Positions 17,717 to 24,540 of a stretch of DNA of 64,000 nt are shown here, piece after piece. The DNA is from Thalassospira sp. MCCC 1A03138. Lineage in GTDB: Bacteria; Pseudomonadota; Alphaproteobacteria; Rhodospirillales; Thalassospiraceae. A model generated the notes under the pieces. The model searched no databases, was not told where the DNA came from, and was given only the letters and a program-made list of their open reading frames with translations. How positions within the stretch are numbered: the first letter of the stretch is position 1; every line of letters begins with the position of its first letter. Location of the stretch: NCBI RefSeq assembly GCF_002115785.1, contig NZ_JFJY01000005.1:248001-312000 (forward strand), written 5' to 3'. The translations under genes and the position numbers were made by a program.

Positions 17717-17792
17717 GCTGATGTAGCTCAGCTGGTAGAGCGGCGCATTCGTAATGCGTAGGTCGTAGGTTCAAATCCTATCATCAGCACCA
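17717..17792 (+). tRNA. tRNA-Thr (anticodon CGT)
   Basis: 76-nt cloverleaf with encoded CCA. Acceptor GCTGATG pairs with CATCAGC; D arm GCTC/GAGC; anticodon stem GCGCA/TGCGT around loop TTCGTAA, giving anticodon CGT (reads ACG); T arm GTAGG-TTCAAAT-CCTAT. It is very close to E. coli thrW. The R-body locus starts directly downstream of its terminator. Confidence 0.97.
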
Positions 17793-17796
17793 CTAT

Positions 17797-17832
17797 AACC
17801 CCGTCGGGCTAACAGCCCTGCGGGGTTTTTTG
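17797..17832 (+). terminator. Rho-independent terminator of tRNA-Thr
   Basis: ACCCCG...CGGGGT stem with an inner GGGCT/AGCCC stem, followed by TTTTTT. It isolates the tRNA from the R-body locus promoter starting 33 bases later. Confidence 0.85.
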
Positions 17833-17864
17833 TTGCCTTTCCCCGGACGCGACTTGACGTTTTT

Positions 17865-17890
17865 TGTCACAACCTCCGGTGCTCCCCGTC
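17865..17890 (+). promoter_or_regulatory. R-body sigma-type promoter P1 (TGTCACAA-N14-CGTC)
   Basis: -35-like TGTCACAA at 17865-17872 and -10-like CGTC at 17887-17890 with a 14-nt spacer. It precedes the first large gene (ATG 17990) by 99 bases. It is one of six copies of this motif in the locus with identical spacing. Confidence 0.75.
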
Positions 17891-17989
17891 CTTTTGACAT
17901 GTGAACCGTCGCAATCCTTGTGAAATCCGGTTCGGCGCAGGCGTGCACCCTCCGCAGCGTTTCGCAAGTGCAACCAGGGGATTGTCAGC

Positions 17990-19735
17990 ATGACCGACAA
18001 AGACCAACAGCCCAACAGCACCGAAAATGGCGGAAGCAATCCCGCCGCCACCAACGGCCCCAAAAGCCCGGCCGTCGATAACTGGCCGTGGGCCCATGTG
18101 CTGGGTTTCGACACGGCAAAGGAATGGGGTCTTGACGCCGTCATTCCACGCCCGTCTTCGGCCTCCCCAATCCCCGATCCGTCCAGTGGCACGACCGGCG
18201 GCAACAATCCGGGGCCGCTCGATGGGCTATCGGGCCATGCACCACTGCAAGGCCAGAATCTGATCGAATATGCCATGCAGAAAATCGAACAAGCCCTTGG
18301 CCAACCGATGCAGGCGGTCCCGCCACTGTCATCTTATAGCTATGACGAATACGGCAACCTGACTACAACGGCGAGCGCGACCGTACCGGCTCCGGCTCCG
18401 GCCCCGCAAAACGCGGCATCGGAAACATCATCTACCGGCTCCGCCCCCCCCGACAACGGAGGCGACGGGGACGACGATCTCACCGACGAAGAAGCCCCCC
18501 CCCGCTTTCAGGACCACGACGATACCGCAACCACGCCAAGCCGCCCGGCACCCGGGACGCCCGGCGTCAGCGGCCCGCAGTCCTATCGCGTTGATCTGAT
18601 CCGTGATGACGGCCGTGCGACACGGCTCGAAGGCAGCGTGACGTATGGCGATCTTTATCGCCCGCTTCTGCCCGAGCTATCCGGCAATGTCCAAAATGCC
18701 AAGACGCCGGACTGGTCGATCACACTTGATCAATTGCCCAACCCCGGCCCTACCGGCAGCGACACGGATGCCATCGTCACCGCACGGCTTGATGCCGCCG
18801 AAATCCCGGCTGATATCCGGCAATGGGCGCTATCGGCAGGGCCACAAGACATCAACACCGCCCGGCTGGCACTTGATATCCCGGCAACTCTGCCGTCTCT
18901 GACACGGGCCAGCATCATCGGTGGATTACCGTCCAGCGAATGGCACATGGCCGCGGCAACACTGGCAGCGGGCGGCAGCAGTACGGACAACTCCGGCACT
19001 TCGGTCCCGGACGCTGCCGAACCCGTTGCTCCGGCAAGCCTTGGCATGGATCAGCAACTCGGTACGATTGACAGCACGCAGGATCCGTTCATCGCCACCC
19101 TGCGCATCACATCGGCCATCACCAGCATCCCGACCTCGATCCCGGTTCAACTGCAATATACAGGTGCCCTGCCCAGCCCGATCTTGCAGGGTGACGTCCC
19201 TCTCACGACCGAAACCAGCCTGTCGCTTCGCATGCAGGTCATCGCCCCCACCGACGGTAAATCGGGCGCAACCCTTGTCGCGCTGATCCTGCGCGGGGCT
19301 GCGTCGGGCTTTTCGGTCACCGCACAACTGCGCGGCGATCACAAAATCTCAACCCCGACCGCGATGCTCGGCTGCATCGATCCGGACCAGGATACCGAAT
19401 GCCGCGCAGAAAGCATGATCGCCAATGCGAATTCCAGCCTGCAAACCAGCCTGATCAGCATCACCGACGCCCCCGATGATGACGGGCTTGCCGCCTATGG
19501 CTTTGTGCTGCCCGCACCGTCCGGTAACGACAGCACCACCGACGCAACCCCGACCGGCAAACCGGACAAAGGCACAAATATCGCCAAATCAGCCCCGGCG
19601 AAGCCAGCATCGGTAAAGGGCAAGGCCACCATCACTGACAACACCAGCAGCCCCCCCGATGCTGACAGCAATAACGGCGATACCGGCACTACCGCCACCA
19701 ACAGCCCCGGAAAAGCGGACAAGGGAGCCTCCTGA
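17990..19735 (+). CDS. Large low-complexity protein at the head of the R-body locus, unknown function
   Basis: 581 residues, no signal peptide or membrane helix, very rich in Pro, Ser, Thr, Gly, Asp and Ala. The N-terminal 60 residues hold an apparently structured piece (NWPWAHVLGFDTAKEWGLDA). Residues about 125-200 are disordered, encoded partly by C8 and C9 homopolymers. A central beta-rich region follows (SYRVDLIRDDGRATRLEGSV; WSITLDQLPNP; PFIATLRITSAITSIPTSIP; TLVALILRGAASGFSVTAQL). The C-terminal 80 residues are again disordered and Lys/Thr-rich. The start is supported by AGGGGA upstream. It is driven by promoter P1 and its TGA overlaps the next ATG (TGATG). I recognise no family. Co-regulation with the reb genes suggests an R-body assembly, packaging or accessory factor. 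Confidence 0.75.
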   Translation: MTDKDQQPNSTENGGSNPAATNGPKSPAVDNWPWAHVLGFDTAKEWGLDAVIPRPSSASPIPDPSSGTTGGNNPGPLDGLSGHAPLQGQNLIEYAMQKIEQALGQPMQAVPPLSSYSYDEYGNLTTTASATVPAPAPAPQNAASETSSTGSAPPDNGGDGDDDLTDEEAPPRFQDHDDTATTPSRPAPGTPGVSGPQSYRVDLIRDDGRATRLEGSVTYGDLYRPLLPELSGNVQNAKTPDWSITLDQLPNPGPTGSDTDAIVTARLDAAEIPADIRQWALSAGPQDINTARLALDIPATLPSLTRASIIGGLPSSEWHMAAATLAAGGSSTDNSGTSVPDAAEPVAPASLGMDQQLGTIDSTQDPFIATLRITSAITSIPTSIPVQLQYTGALPSPILQGDVPLTTETSLSLRMQVIAPTDGKSGATLVALILRGAASGFSVTAQLRGDHKISTPTAMLGCIDPDQDTECRAESMIANANSSLQTSLISITDAPDDDGLAAYGFVLPAPSGNDSTTDATPTGKPDKGTNIAKSAPAKPASVKGKATITDNTSSPPDADSNNGDTGTTATNSPGKADKGAS

Positions 19736-20376
19736 TGACAAGCGGCCCGAACTTTCCCGGCGTCGAAACGGCAAGCAGTAAAAAGGATGCGGTAAAAAAG
19801 GCCTTCAATCAGGAATATCAGGCCACCATGAAAGCCATGGCGAATGCCGCGGACCGTGCACGTGCGCAAGTTTTGAACCAGAAACTCGCCGCGGGAAGCC
19901 ACGCACAATCAAGCCAAAGCACAAAAACCGCCGCAACCGCCCCGAATGCGCCGGGCACCAACAACGCACCGTCAACCCCGATCGAGCCGGGCGCAATGGT
20001 CATGATCGAAATCGCCAATGAATTGCGCCGCATCATCGTCGCGGAAATTGACATGCGCATGAACCATCTGGCGGGACAGGTCGAACAGGCAATCGCACAG
20101 TCAATTCCGCCTGTGGCATCAAATGCACCTTCCGATACAAAACCCGCGGTCACCCAGCCTGCCGGAAGCGAAACCGGCACTGCCCCACAAACGCCTCAAC
20201 CAAATATTCCCGCCACGCCGCAAAGCAACGCGCAAAACCCAAGCGCCGCAGCGCCTCCCCAACCTACACCTTCTCCGGAAACCGCCCCGTCGGAACACAC
20301 CCGGCCCACAGTACCACAAACTGCCAATGCCGGTTCCGAAAATCCACCAAACGCCGCCCCACCGGCGGATGGATGA
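19735..20376 (+). CDS. Second low-complexity R-body-locus protein, unknown function
   Basis: 213 residues, translationally coupled to the 581-residue gene (TGATG). Residues 15-50 are predicted helical and basic/polar (KKDAVKKAFNQEYQATMKAM). Residues about 85-125 form a second amphipathic, coiled-coil-like helix (MVMIEIANELRRIIVAEIDM, then RMNHLAGQVEQAIAQS). The remaining C-terminal 90 residues are almost entirely Pro, Ala, Thr, Ser, Asn and Gln, hence disordered. No family recognised. Its position in the P1 transcription unit makes it part of the R-body regulon by inference. Confidence 0.72.
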   Translation: MTSGPNFPGVETASSKKDAVKKAFNQEYQATMKAMANAADRARAQVLNQKLAAGSHAQSSQSTKTAATAPNAPGTNNAPSTPIEPGAMVMIEIANELRRIIVAEIDMRMNHLAGQVEQAIAQSIPPVASNAPSDTKPAVTQPAGSETGTAPQTPQPNIPATPQSNAQNPSAAAPPQPTPSPETAPSEHTRPTVPQTANAGSENPPNAAPPADG

Positions 20377-20548
20377 TTCGGCTTTTGCCAAAGGTTGCAA
20401 GTCCGACCTGCAACTCGATCCCGCAGGAGGTGGGCCACGACCTAGGCGAGAAATCTGAAAAATATCTTTTAAAACAGAAGGTTAAAGGGTGCCATCTGCG
20501 ACTTTCCCAGCCAAAAATTGCGCAACCTTAAATAGTATTTTTCTTTTT
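20377..20548. other. Non-coding gap before the sigma gene
   Basis: No gene supported. It holds a weak hairpin GTTGCA...TGCAAC at about 20394-20414 that could end the two-gene P1 transcript, then AT-rich DNA leading into promoter P2. Confidence 0.4.
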
Positions 20549-20574
20549 CTTCACAATTAAGACTGCGCGCCGTC
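20549..20574 (+). promoter_or_regulatory. R-body sigma-type promoter P2 (CTTCACAA-N14-CGTC) of the sigma gene
   Basis: CTTCACAA at 20549-20556 differs from the other sites in the first two bases, with the identical 14-nt spacer and CGTC at 20571-20574. The GTG start of the sigma gene lies 62 bases after it. This implies positive autoregulation. Confidence 0.65.
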
Positions 20575-20635
20575 ATAATAGTCGCGAGAGACCTAAACAG
20601 CCTTTGGTTGTAATCTTTCTGAGGAGGGGTCCGAA

Positions 20636-21829
20636 GTGCAGTACGAAAAGAATACCGAACAGGGACAGACAGAACTATCGGAAAACGAAATCACGTTTGC
20701 CCAATCTCTAGACCATGCCTTGGAAAAGGCATTGGGGACAGGCGACAATGTCACATCAATCTGGTCGCACCTCAAAGATGAACAGCGCGCCAGACTGGCT
20801 GCAGACTACCTTGCCGCATTGAATACTGATTCTCGTAAAAGTAGCAATTTTGAAAACAATTCGCCAGCCTCACCCACCACGCCAGAGGCACAGCAAGGAA
20901 CAGCAGCAGCCCACACAGCCCCCCCGCCAACCGGGCCAGAAACCTCTGCCGTGCCGCGTGGTTATCCGGAGAATTTCAATCCATTGGCCGGATTTCCGGG
21001 ACTGGAACCATCGTCAAACGGCCCAAGCCCAACTGATATCATCGCCGGTAGCCTTGGCAATCCTGGCAGTCTTGCCGGGTTGGCCGGGTTGCAGGGAATG
21101 CCCGGCTCGCTAGGATTAGGCAACACCGGCAATCAGATCGACCAGATGCAGCGATCCCTGCAGGATGCGATGTCGCTGCTGGGCAATCTCGGTTTCGAAC
21201 AACCGGCTCCTTGCCAGCCCCTTGGCACCCCACCGACACACGCCCCCCATCCACGGGCATGGCAATCCGATCCCCTCGACGTTTCCGACCTTCCCGGTAT
21301 GGAACCGGCCGCGCCAAATTTCTGGCCGCTCTGGATGGATCAACAGGACAGCCTTCTTAAGCAATGCCTGAAACTGATGTCTGGCAATATGGATGACGCG
21401 CAGGATGCACTGTCCGAAGCCATGCTAAAGGCATCGGTAAAGTTCGAGGATTCAATGGACGAAATCCGTAATCACCGCGCATGGCTGTCACGGATCGTGC
21501 ACAATGCCTGCATTGATCTGCATCGGCAAAACCGCCGAAAGGCGGAATACAAGGAAGAAAACCACGGCACTGCGGATGCCGCCCTGCCGCCGATTTCTGG
21601 TCGCAACGAACCCAGCCCCGAGGAATCCTTCCTTGCGACCGAAATGTTCGACCACCTTGAACGCGCCTTACGCGCCCTTCCTGAAAAACTGCGCAAGCCA
21701 CTTCTGATGCGATGTGTCGAAGACCGCAGCTACGATGATATCGCGGTCAATCTCGGACTAAGCAATTGTGCCGTGCGTAAACGCGTTCAGCTTGCCCGCG
21801 ATCATCTGCGTGGCGCAGGCATCCAGTAA
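20636..21829 (+). CDS. Sigma-70-family (ECF-like) factor with long disordered N-terminus, putative R-body regulator
   Basis: 397 residues starting at a GTG with a strong AGGAGG eight bases upstream. Only the last 170 residues resemble a sigma factor. Region 2 is DSLLKQCLKLMSGNMDDAQD, ALSEAMLKAS and HRAWLSRIVHNACIDLHRQN. Region 4 is ALPEKLRKPLLMRCVEDRSY with the HTH YDDIAVNLGLSNCAVRKRVQ. Residues about 60-220 are Pro/Gly-rich (GSLGNPGSLAGLAGLQGMPG) and probably disordered, an unusual appendage for an ECF factor. No anti-sigma gene with a membrane helix lies nearby, so the N-terminus may itself be regulatory. It sits between the P1 genes and the reb genes, and the TGTCACAA-N14-CGTC promoters around it are its likely targets. 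Confidence 0.85.
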   Translation: MQYEKNTEQGQTELSENEITFAQSLDHALEKALGTGDNVTSIWSHLKDEQRARLAADYLAALNTDSRKSSNFENNSPASPTTPEAQQGTAAAHTAPPPTGPETSAVPRGYPENFNPLAGFPGLEPSSNGPSPTDIIAGSLGNPGSLAGLAGLQGMPGSLGLGNTGNQIDQMQRSLQDAMSLLGNLGFEQPAPCQPLGTPPTHAPHPRAWQSDPLDVSDLPGMEPAAPNFWPLWMDQQDSLLKQCLKLMSGNMDDAQDALSEAMLKASVKFEDSMDEIRNHRAWLSRIVHNACIDLHRQNRRKAEYKEENHGTADAALPPISGRNEPSPEESFLATEMFDHLERALRALPEKLRKPLLMRCVEDRSYDDIAVNLGLSNCAVRKRVQLARDHLRGAGIQ

Positions 21830-21849
21830 CCGCACGTGAAACCTGTTTA

Positions 21850-21881
21850 ACGGGCAGAATGACAAATGCCATTCTGCCCGT
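21850..21881 (+). terminator. Strong 12-bp hairpin after the sigma gene
   Basis: ACGGGCAGAATG pairs perfectly with CATTCTGCCCGT around an 8-nt loop, 20 bases after the sigma stop. There is no T-run, so it is either a weak/Rho-assisted terminator or an mRNA 3'-end stabiliser. Confidence 0.5.
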
Positions 21882-21961
21882 CTCAACGCCGGGCTTGAAA
21901 AAGATCCGGCCCGCAAAAGACTTACAGAAATCCCCTTGCTGGTAAAAAAAATCATCCGTCC

Positions 21962-21987
21962 TGTCACAACCCCGAATTGCCAGCGTC
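21962..21987 (+). promoter_or_regulatory. R-body sigma-type promoter P3 (TGTCACAA-N14-CGTC)
   Basis: TGTCACAA at 21962-21969, CGTC at 21984-21987, 14-nt spacer, 72 bases before the first reb gene (ATG 22060). Confidence 0.78.
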
Positions 21988-22059
21988 GATAGGGTGAATT
22001 CGGGACGGAGAAACCCCGTCAGGATTTCCACCGCAAGCAGCATACGAAGGAGTTTTGAA

Positions 22060-22383
22060 ATGGCGATTCCGACCCCGGTAAACGGTCAAATCACCGATGC
22101 CGTCACCCAGGCAAACGTCAAGGTGCTCGGTGATGCCCCGGCCATGGCTATGGGCTCGATCTTCCAGTCACTGGCCCATTCCACGGGCATTCTCTATGAA
22201 AATGCCGTCAGCGCCCAGCAGCAGCTTGGCATTTCCTCTCAGGCGGCAACCAACCAGGGTGTTATCCAGATCTATTCGATCGACACCATGGCAGATGCCG
22301 TCGCGACCTCGAAAATTGCCCAGAGCGACGTCCCCGACAACATGCTTTCGCTTCTGACCACCCTTCAGGCAGTCAAAAGCTAA
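22060..22383 (+). CDS. RebB-family R-body protein 1
   Basis: 107-residue R-body structural subunit. The start at MAIPTPVNGQITDAV is set by GAAGGAG upstream. The N-terminal hallmark VNGQITDAVTQANVKVLGDA is followed by PAMAMGSIFQSLAHSTGIL and NAVSAQQQLGISSQAATNQG, the RebB ('killing trait', PF11747) pattern as I know it; the C-terminus DNMLSLLTTLQAVKS is hydrophobic. Reb proteins polymerise into a coiled ribbon that can extend violently, for example at low pH in Caedibacter. Own promoter P3 and own terminator-like hairpin. Closest relatives in the window are reb proteins 2 and 6. Confidence 0.9.
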   Translation: MAIPTPVNGQITDAVTQANVKVLGDAPAMAMGSIFQSLAHSTGILYENAVSAQQQLGISSQAATNQGVIQIYSIDTMADAVATSKIAQSDVPDNMLSLLTTLQAVKS

Positions 22384-22407
22384 GCCCCGTCCTCCAAGAC
22401 CTCCCCG

Positions 22408-22441
22408 ATTGGGCGGCCCGTTTTCCGACCGGCCGCCCAAT
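22408..22441 (+). terminator. Hairpin terminator after reb gene 1
   Basis: ATTGGGCGGCC and GGCCGCCCAAT form a perfect 11-bp stem with a 12-nt loop, followed by ATCGTTT. The T-run is poor, so termination may be partial. Confidence 0.6.
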
Positions 22442-22483
22442 ATCGTTTCCCGGCAATTTCGCCCGCAGTTTTTGGCGGTTTGA

Positions 22484-22509
22484 CGTCACAAAGGCACATC
22501 CCCCCCGTC
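22484..22509 (+). promoter_or_regulatory. R-body sigma-type promoter P4 (CGTCACAA-N14-CGTC)
   Basis: CGTCACAA at 22484-22491 (first base differs), CGTC at 22506-22509, 14-nt spacer ending in a run of Cs; 77 bases before the reb gene 2 start. Any change in C-run length would alter the spacer. Confidence 0.72.
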
Positions 22510-22585
22510 AAATGACTGATCGCCGCGCACCACGCGGAACGGGCCGGTTTCCGGCATATTTATCCAGGCAACCAGGAGACAGATT

Positions 22586-22921
22586 ATGGCTGATAATACC
22601 CCGGTCAATGGCATGATTACCGATGCAGTGACCCAGGCCAATGTCAAAGTACTGGGCGATGCACCGGCCATGGCCATGGGCTCGCTGTTTCAGTCGCTGG
22701 CACATTCCCACGGCATTCTTTACGAAAACGCCGTCAGCAACCAGCAGCAGGTCGGCATCTCGTCGCAGGCTGCAACCAATCAGGGCGTCATTCAGGTCTA
22801 TTCCGTCGATACCATGGCGGGTGCCGTGGCAACGCAGAAAATCGCAACTAGCGACGTTCCGGACAACATGCTTGCATTGCTGTCCGCCCTGAAGGCAACC
22901 ACCGGCACAGCAGTGTCGTAA
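22586..22921 (+). CDS. RebB-family R-body protein 2
   Basis: 111 residues, nearly a duplicate of protein 1: VNGMITDAVTQANVKVLGDA, PAMAMGSLFQSLAHSHGILY, SSQAATNQGVIQVYSVDTMA and a C-terminal DNMLALLSALKATTG. The start has AGGAGA nine bases before it. It is a likely major R-body subunit. It is monocistronic between promoter P4 and a clear Rho-independent terminator. The high identity with protein 1 suggests a recent tandem duplication including the promoter. Confidence 0.9.
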   Translation: MADNTPVNGMITDAVTQANVKVLGDAPAMAMGSLFQSLAHSHGILYENAVSNQQQVGISSQAATNQGVIQVYSVDTMAGAVATQKIATSDVPDNMLALLSALKATTGTAVS

Positions 22922-22950
22922 ACCTTCATTGGTTTCACCGCCCGAACCGG

Positions 22951-22982
22951 CCCGGCATGCAAAAGCTTGCCGGGCTTTTTTT
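22951..22982 (+). terminator. Rho-independent terminator after reb gene 2
   Basis: CCCGGCA...TGCCGGG stem (22951-22973) followed by a run of T. The T-run leads straight into promoter P5 at 22984 with no gap. Confidence 0.85.
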
Positions 22983-22983
22983 G

Positions 22984-23009
22984 TGTCACAAATTCCGATC
23001 CTCACCGTC
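22984..23009 (+). promoter_or_regulatory. R-body sigma-type promoter P5 (TGTCACAA-N14-CGTC)
   Basis: TGTCACAA at 22984-22991, CGTC at 23006-23009, 14-nt spacer, 38 bases before the reb gene 3 start. It abuts the preceding terminator. Confidence 0.78.
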
Positions 23010-23047
23010 ATTGCGATGTAGTTCACGCGCCAGCCAAGGAGACCGCG

Positions 23048-23347
23048 ATGGCACCGGCAAATACCGACCCGTCCGACAACAATTCCGACGCAACCCCCGT
23101 CGCAGACGCGGTGGAAAATTTGCAGGATCAGGTATCCCATCAGATCAGTGACGCTGTCAGTCTGGTAAATGTTGGCACCCTTGGTGTCGGCCCGGCCTAC
23201 GCCACCCTGCAATCCATGCTGGCACAGTCACAGGCACAGGGTGTTTTGATGGCCAACATGGTTTCCGGTCAGCGGCAACTATCCATGACCGGCATGGCCA
23301 CCCTGACCAAAAGCATCGAACAGATGATGTCGCGTCCTAACCGATAA
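23048..23347 (+). CDS. RebB-related R-body protein 3 (divergent)
   Basis: 99 residues from the ATG at 23048, supported by AAGGAGA. About 30 residues of polar, Asp/Asn-rich N-terminus precede the reb core SHQISDAVSLVNVGTLGVGP and AYATLQSMLAQSQAQGVLMA, then NMVSGQRQL. It shares 'AQSQAQGVL-AN-MV--Q-QL' with protein 4, so the two form a separate sub-type. Eleven bases separate it from gene 4 on one transcript from P5. It may be a minor subunit or assembly factor comparable to the non-structural Reb proteins; this is inference. Confidence 0.82.
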   Translation: MAPANTDPSDNNSDATPVADAVENLQDQVSHQISDAVSLVNVGTLGVGPAYATLQSMLAQSQAQGVLMANMVSGQRQLSMTGMATLTKSIEQMMSRPNR

Positions 23348-23358
23348 GGATCAGAACG

Positions 23359-23604
23359 ATGAGCAACCCGCGCGAAGTCGACGAACAGATCACCGATGGC
23401 GTAACGCAAACAAACACCACCGTCATAGGCTCCGCACCCGCCATGGGAACCATGCAGACTTACCTGTCGCAGGCCCAGGCACAGGGCGTGCTGTTTGCAA
23501 ACATGGTCAATGAACAGCAACAGCTTGCCGTCGCCAGCCTGGCGACCACCATGGAATGCGCCCGTAATACGCTGGCGATCGGGGACAAAGGCCCAAAGTC
23601 CTAA
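23359..23604 (+). CDS. RebB-related R-body protein 4 (divergent)
   Basis: 81 residues. Core DEQITDGVTQTNTTVIGSAP is the canonical Reb N-terminus; AMGTMQTYLSQAQAQGVLFA and NMVNEQQQLAVASLATTMEC follow, like protein 3. It lacks the C-terminal 'QAATNxGV' block of the 107-111-residue subunits. Second gene of the P5 unit. Confidence 0.84.
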   Translation: MSNPREVDEQITDGVTQTNTTVIGSAPAMGTMQTYLSQAQAQGVLFANMVNEQQQLAVASLATTMECARNTLAIGDKGPKS

Positions 23605-23616
23605 GGGGGGATAATA

Positions 23617-23768
23617 ATGGGACAGCAAAGCGCCCCCCCGACCTAAAGAGCGCACCGCCTCCCGCCCCCAAAAGACCGGAAGATCCGAACAGCAATACCG
23701 AACTGAACGACGACGAACTTAAACGCCAGCAGGACGAATACGAAAGACAGAGACAGGCCGGACAATAA
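23617..23768 (+). pseudogene. Small charged R-body-locus gene interrupted at a C7 tract
   Basis: An ATG at 23617 with a GGGGGG ribosome site opens MGQQSAPP and stops after ten codons. Immediately after the C7 run (23633-23639), the alternative frame continues DLKSAPPPAPKRPEDP, NSNTELNDDELKRQQDEYER and QRQAGQ to the TAA at 23766-23768. One extra C restores a continuous 50-residue Pro-then-coiled-coil protein. So this is either a natural off-state of a slippery tract, a decayed gene, or a sequencing error. Confidence 0.5.
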
Positions 23769-23839
23769 CAGCACTTTAAACGGCTGCGTCGATTCTGACC
23801 CGACCTGCGGACAAACCTTCAAGACAAAGGCATGACGTC

Positions 23840-24064
23840 ATGAGCGATATCGTCAATCCGCAAATCACCGATGCCGTGACTCAGACCAACGTCAAGGTGC
23901 TGGGCGAAAGCCCGGCACAGGCGGTATCAATCGCCCTGCAATCGCATTCCCATTCGACAGGCCTGGCTATGGAAAATGCCACTCTGACACAGGGAAACAT
24001 GCAACAGGTCGCCAATACCGCAACCTCAAAACTGGTGGCCATGATCACAGCCCAAGCCGGTTGA
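23840..24064 (+). CDS. RebB-family R-body protein 5 (short form)
   Basis: 74 residues: VNPQITDAVTQTNVKVLGES, PAQAVSIALQSHSHSTGLAM, then NATLTQGNMQQVANTATSKL. It matches protein 7 in length and in the 'MQQV-NTATSKL' type ending, and lacks the C-terminal hydrophobic part of proteins 1, 2 and 6. I found no copy of the promoter motif directly upstream, so it probably depends on read-through from P5. Confidence 0.87.
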   Translation: MSDIVNPQITDAVTQTNVKVLGESPAQAVSIALQSHSHSTGLAMENATLTQGNMQQVANTATSKLVAMITAQAG

Positions 24065-24089
24065 TAAAAAGGTCACCATTCAGGATTTT

Positions 24090-24115
24090 TGTCACAAAGA
24101 TCAATCATCTGCGTC
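24090..24115 (+). promoter_or_regulatory. R-body sigma-type promoter P6 (TGTCACAA-N14-CGTC)
   Basis: TGTCACAA at 24090-24097, CGTC at 24112-24115, 14-nt spacer, 42 bases before the reb gene 6 start at 24158. Confidence 0.78.
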
Positions 24116-24157
24116 AAAACGGGTACGGTCATCGTGACCGCCAAATCGGAGGAAGAA

Positions 24158-24481
24158 ATGGCTATTCCAACCCCAGTGAACGGTCAGATCACAGATGCGG
24201 TGACCCAGACATCGGTCAGCGTTCTCGGCTCGGCCCCGGCAAATGCCATGGGCATGATCTATCAAAGTGCCGCGCATTCGACATCCATCCTGTTCCAGAA
24301 CGCTATCCAGGCCCAGCAACAGGCCTCGATGTGCTCGCAGGCCGCAACCAATATGGGTGTGATGCAGCTTTACTCGGTCAATACAATGGCCGGTGCGCAG
24401 GCAACAACCAAGCTGTCGCGATCCGACAACAGCAACACACTTCTGACCCTTTTGGTCATTTTGGCAGCAACTCGCCGGTAG
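24158..24481 (+). CDS. RebB-family R-body protein 6
   Basis: 107 residues with the start MAIPTPVNGQITDAVTQTSV set by GGAGGAA. It carries the full-length pattern: LGSAPANAMGMIYQSAAHST, NAIQAQQQASMCSQAATNMG, VMQLYSVNTMAGAQATTKLS. It is identical to protein 1 over the first 16 residues and divergent later, including a basic end LLVILAATRR. A Cys (MCSQ) is unique among the paralogues. First gene of the P6 unit, followed by reb genes 7 and 8. Confidence 0.9.
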   Translation: MAIPTPVNGQITDAVTQTSVSVLGSAPANAMGMIYQSAAHSTSILFQNAIQAQQQASMCSQAATNMGVMQLYSVNTMAGAQATTKLSRSDNSNTLLTLLVILAATRR

Positions 24482-24540
24482 GCAGCATTCGGATGTCACG
24501 CGCCGTGCGTGTTATCCGGCAATTTCAGTGAGGGCGTGAC

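Noticed and set aside
24494-24519. Additional sigma-type promoter before reb gene 7
   Set aside because: TGTCACG is present, but the 14-nt position reads CCGG instead of CGTC and the gap to gene 6 is only 59 bases.
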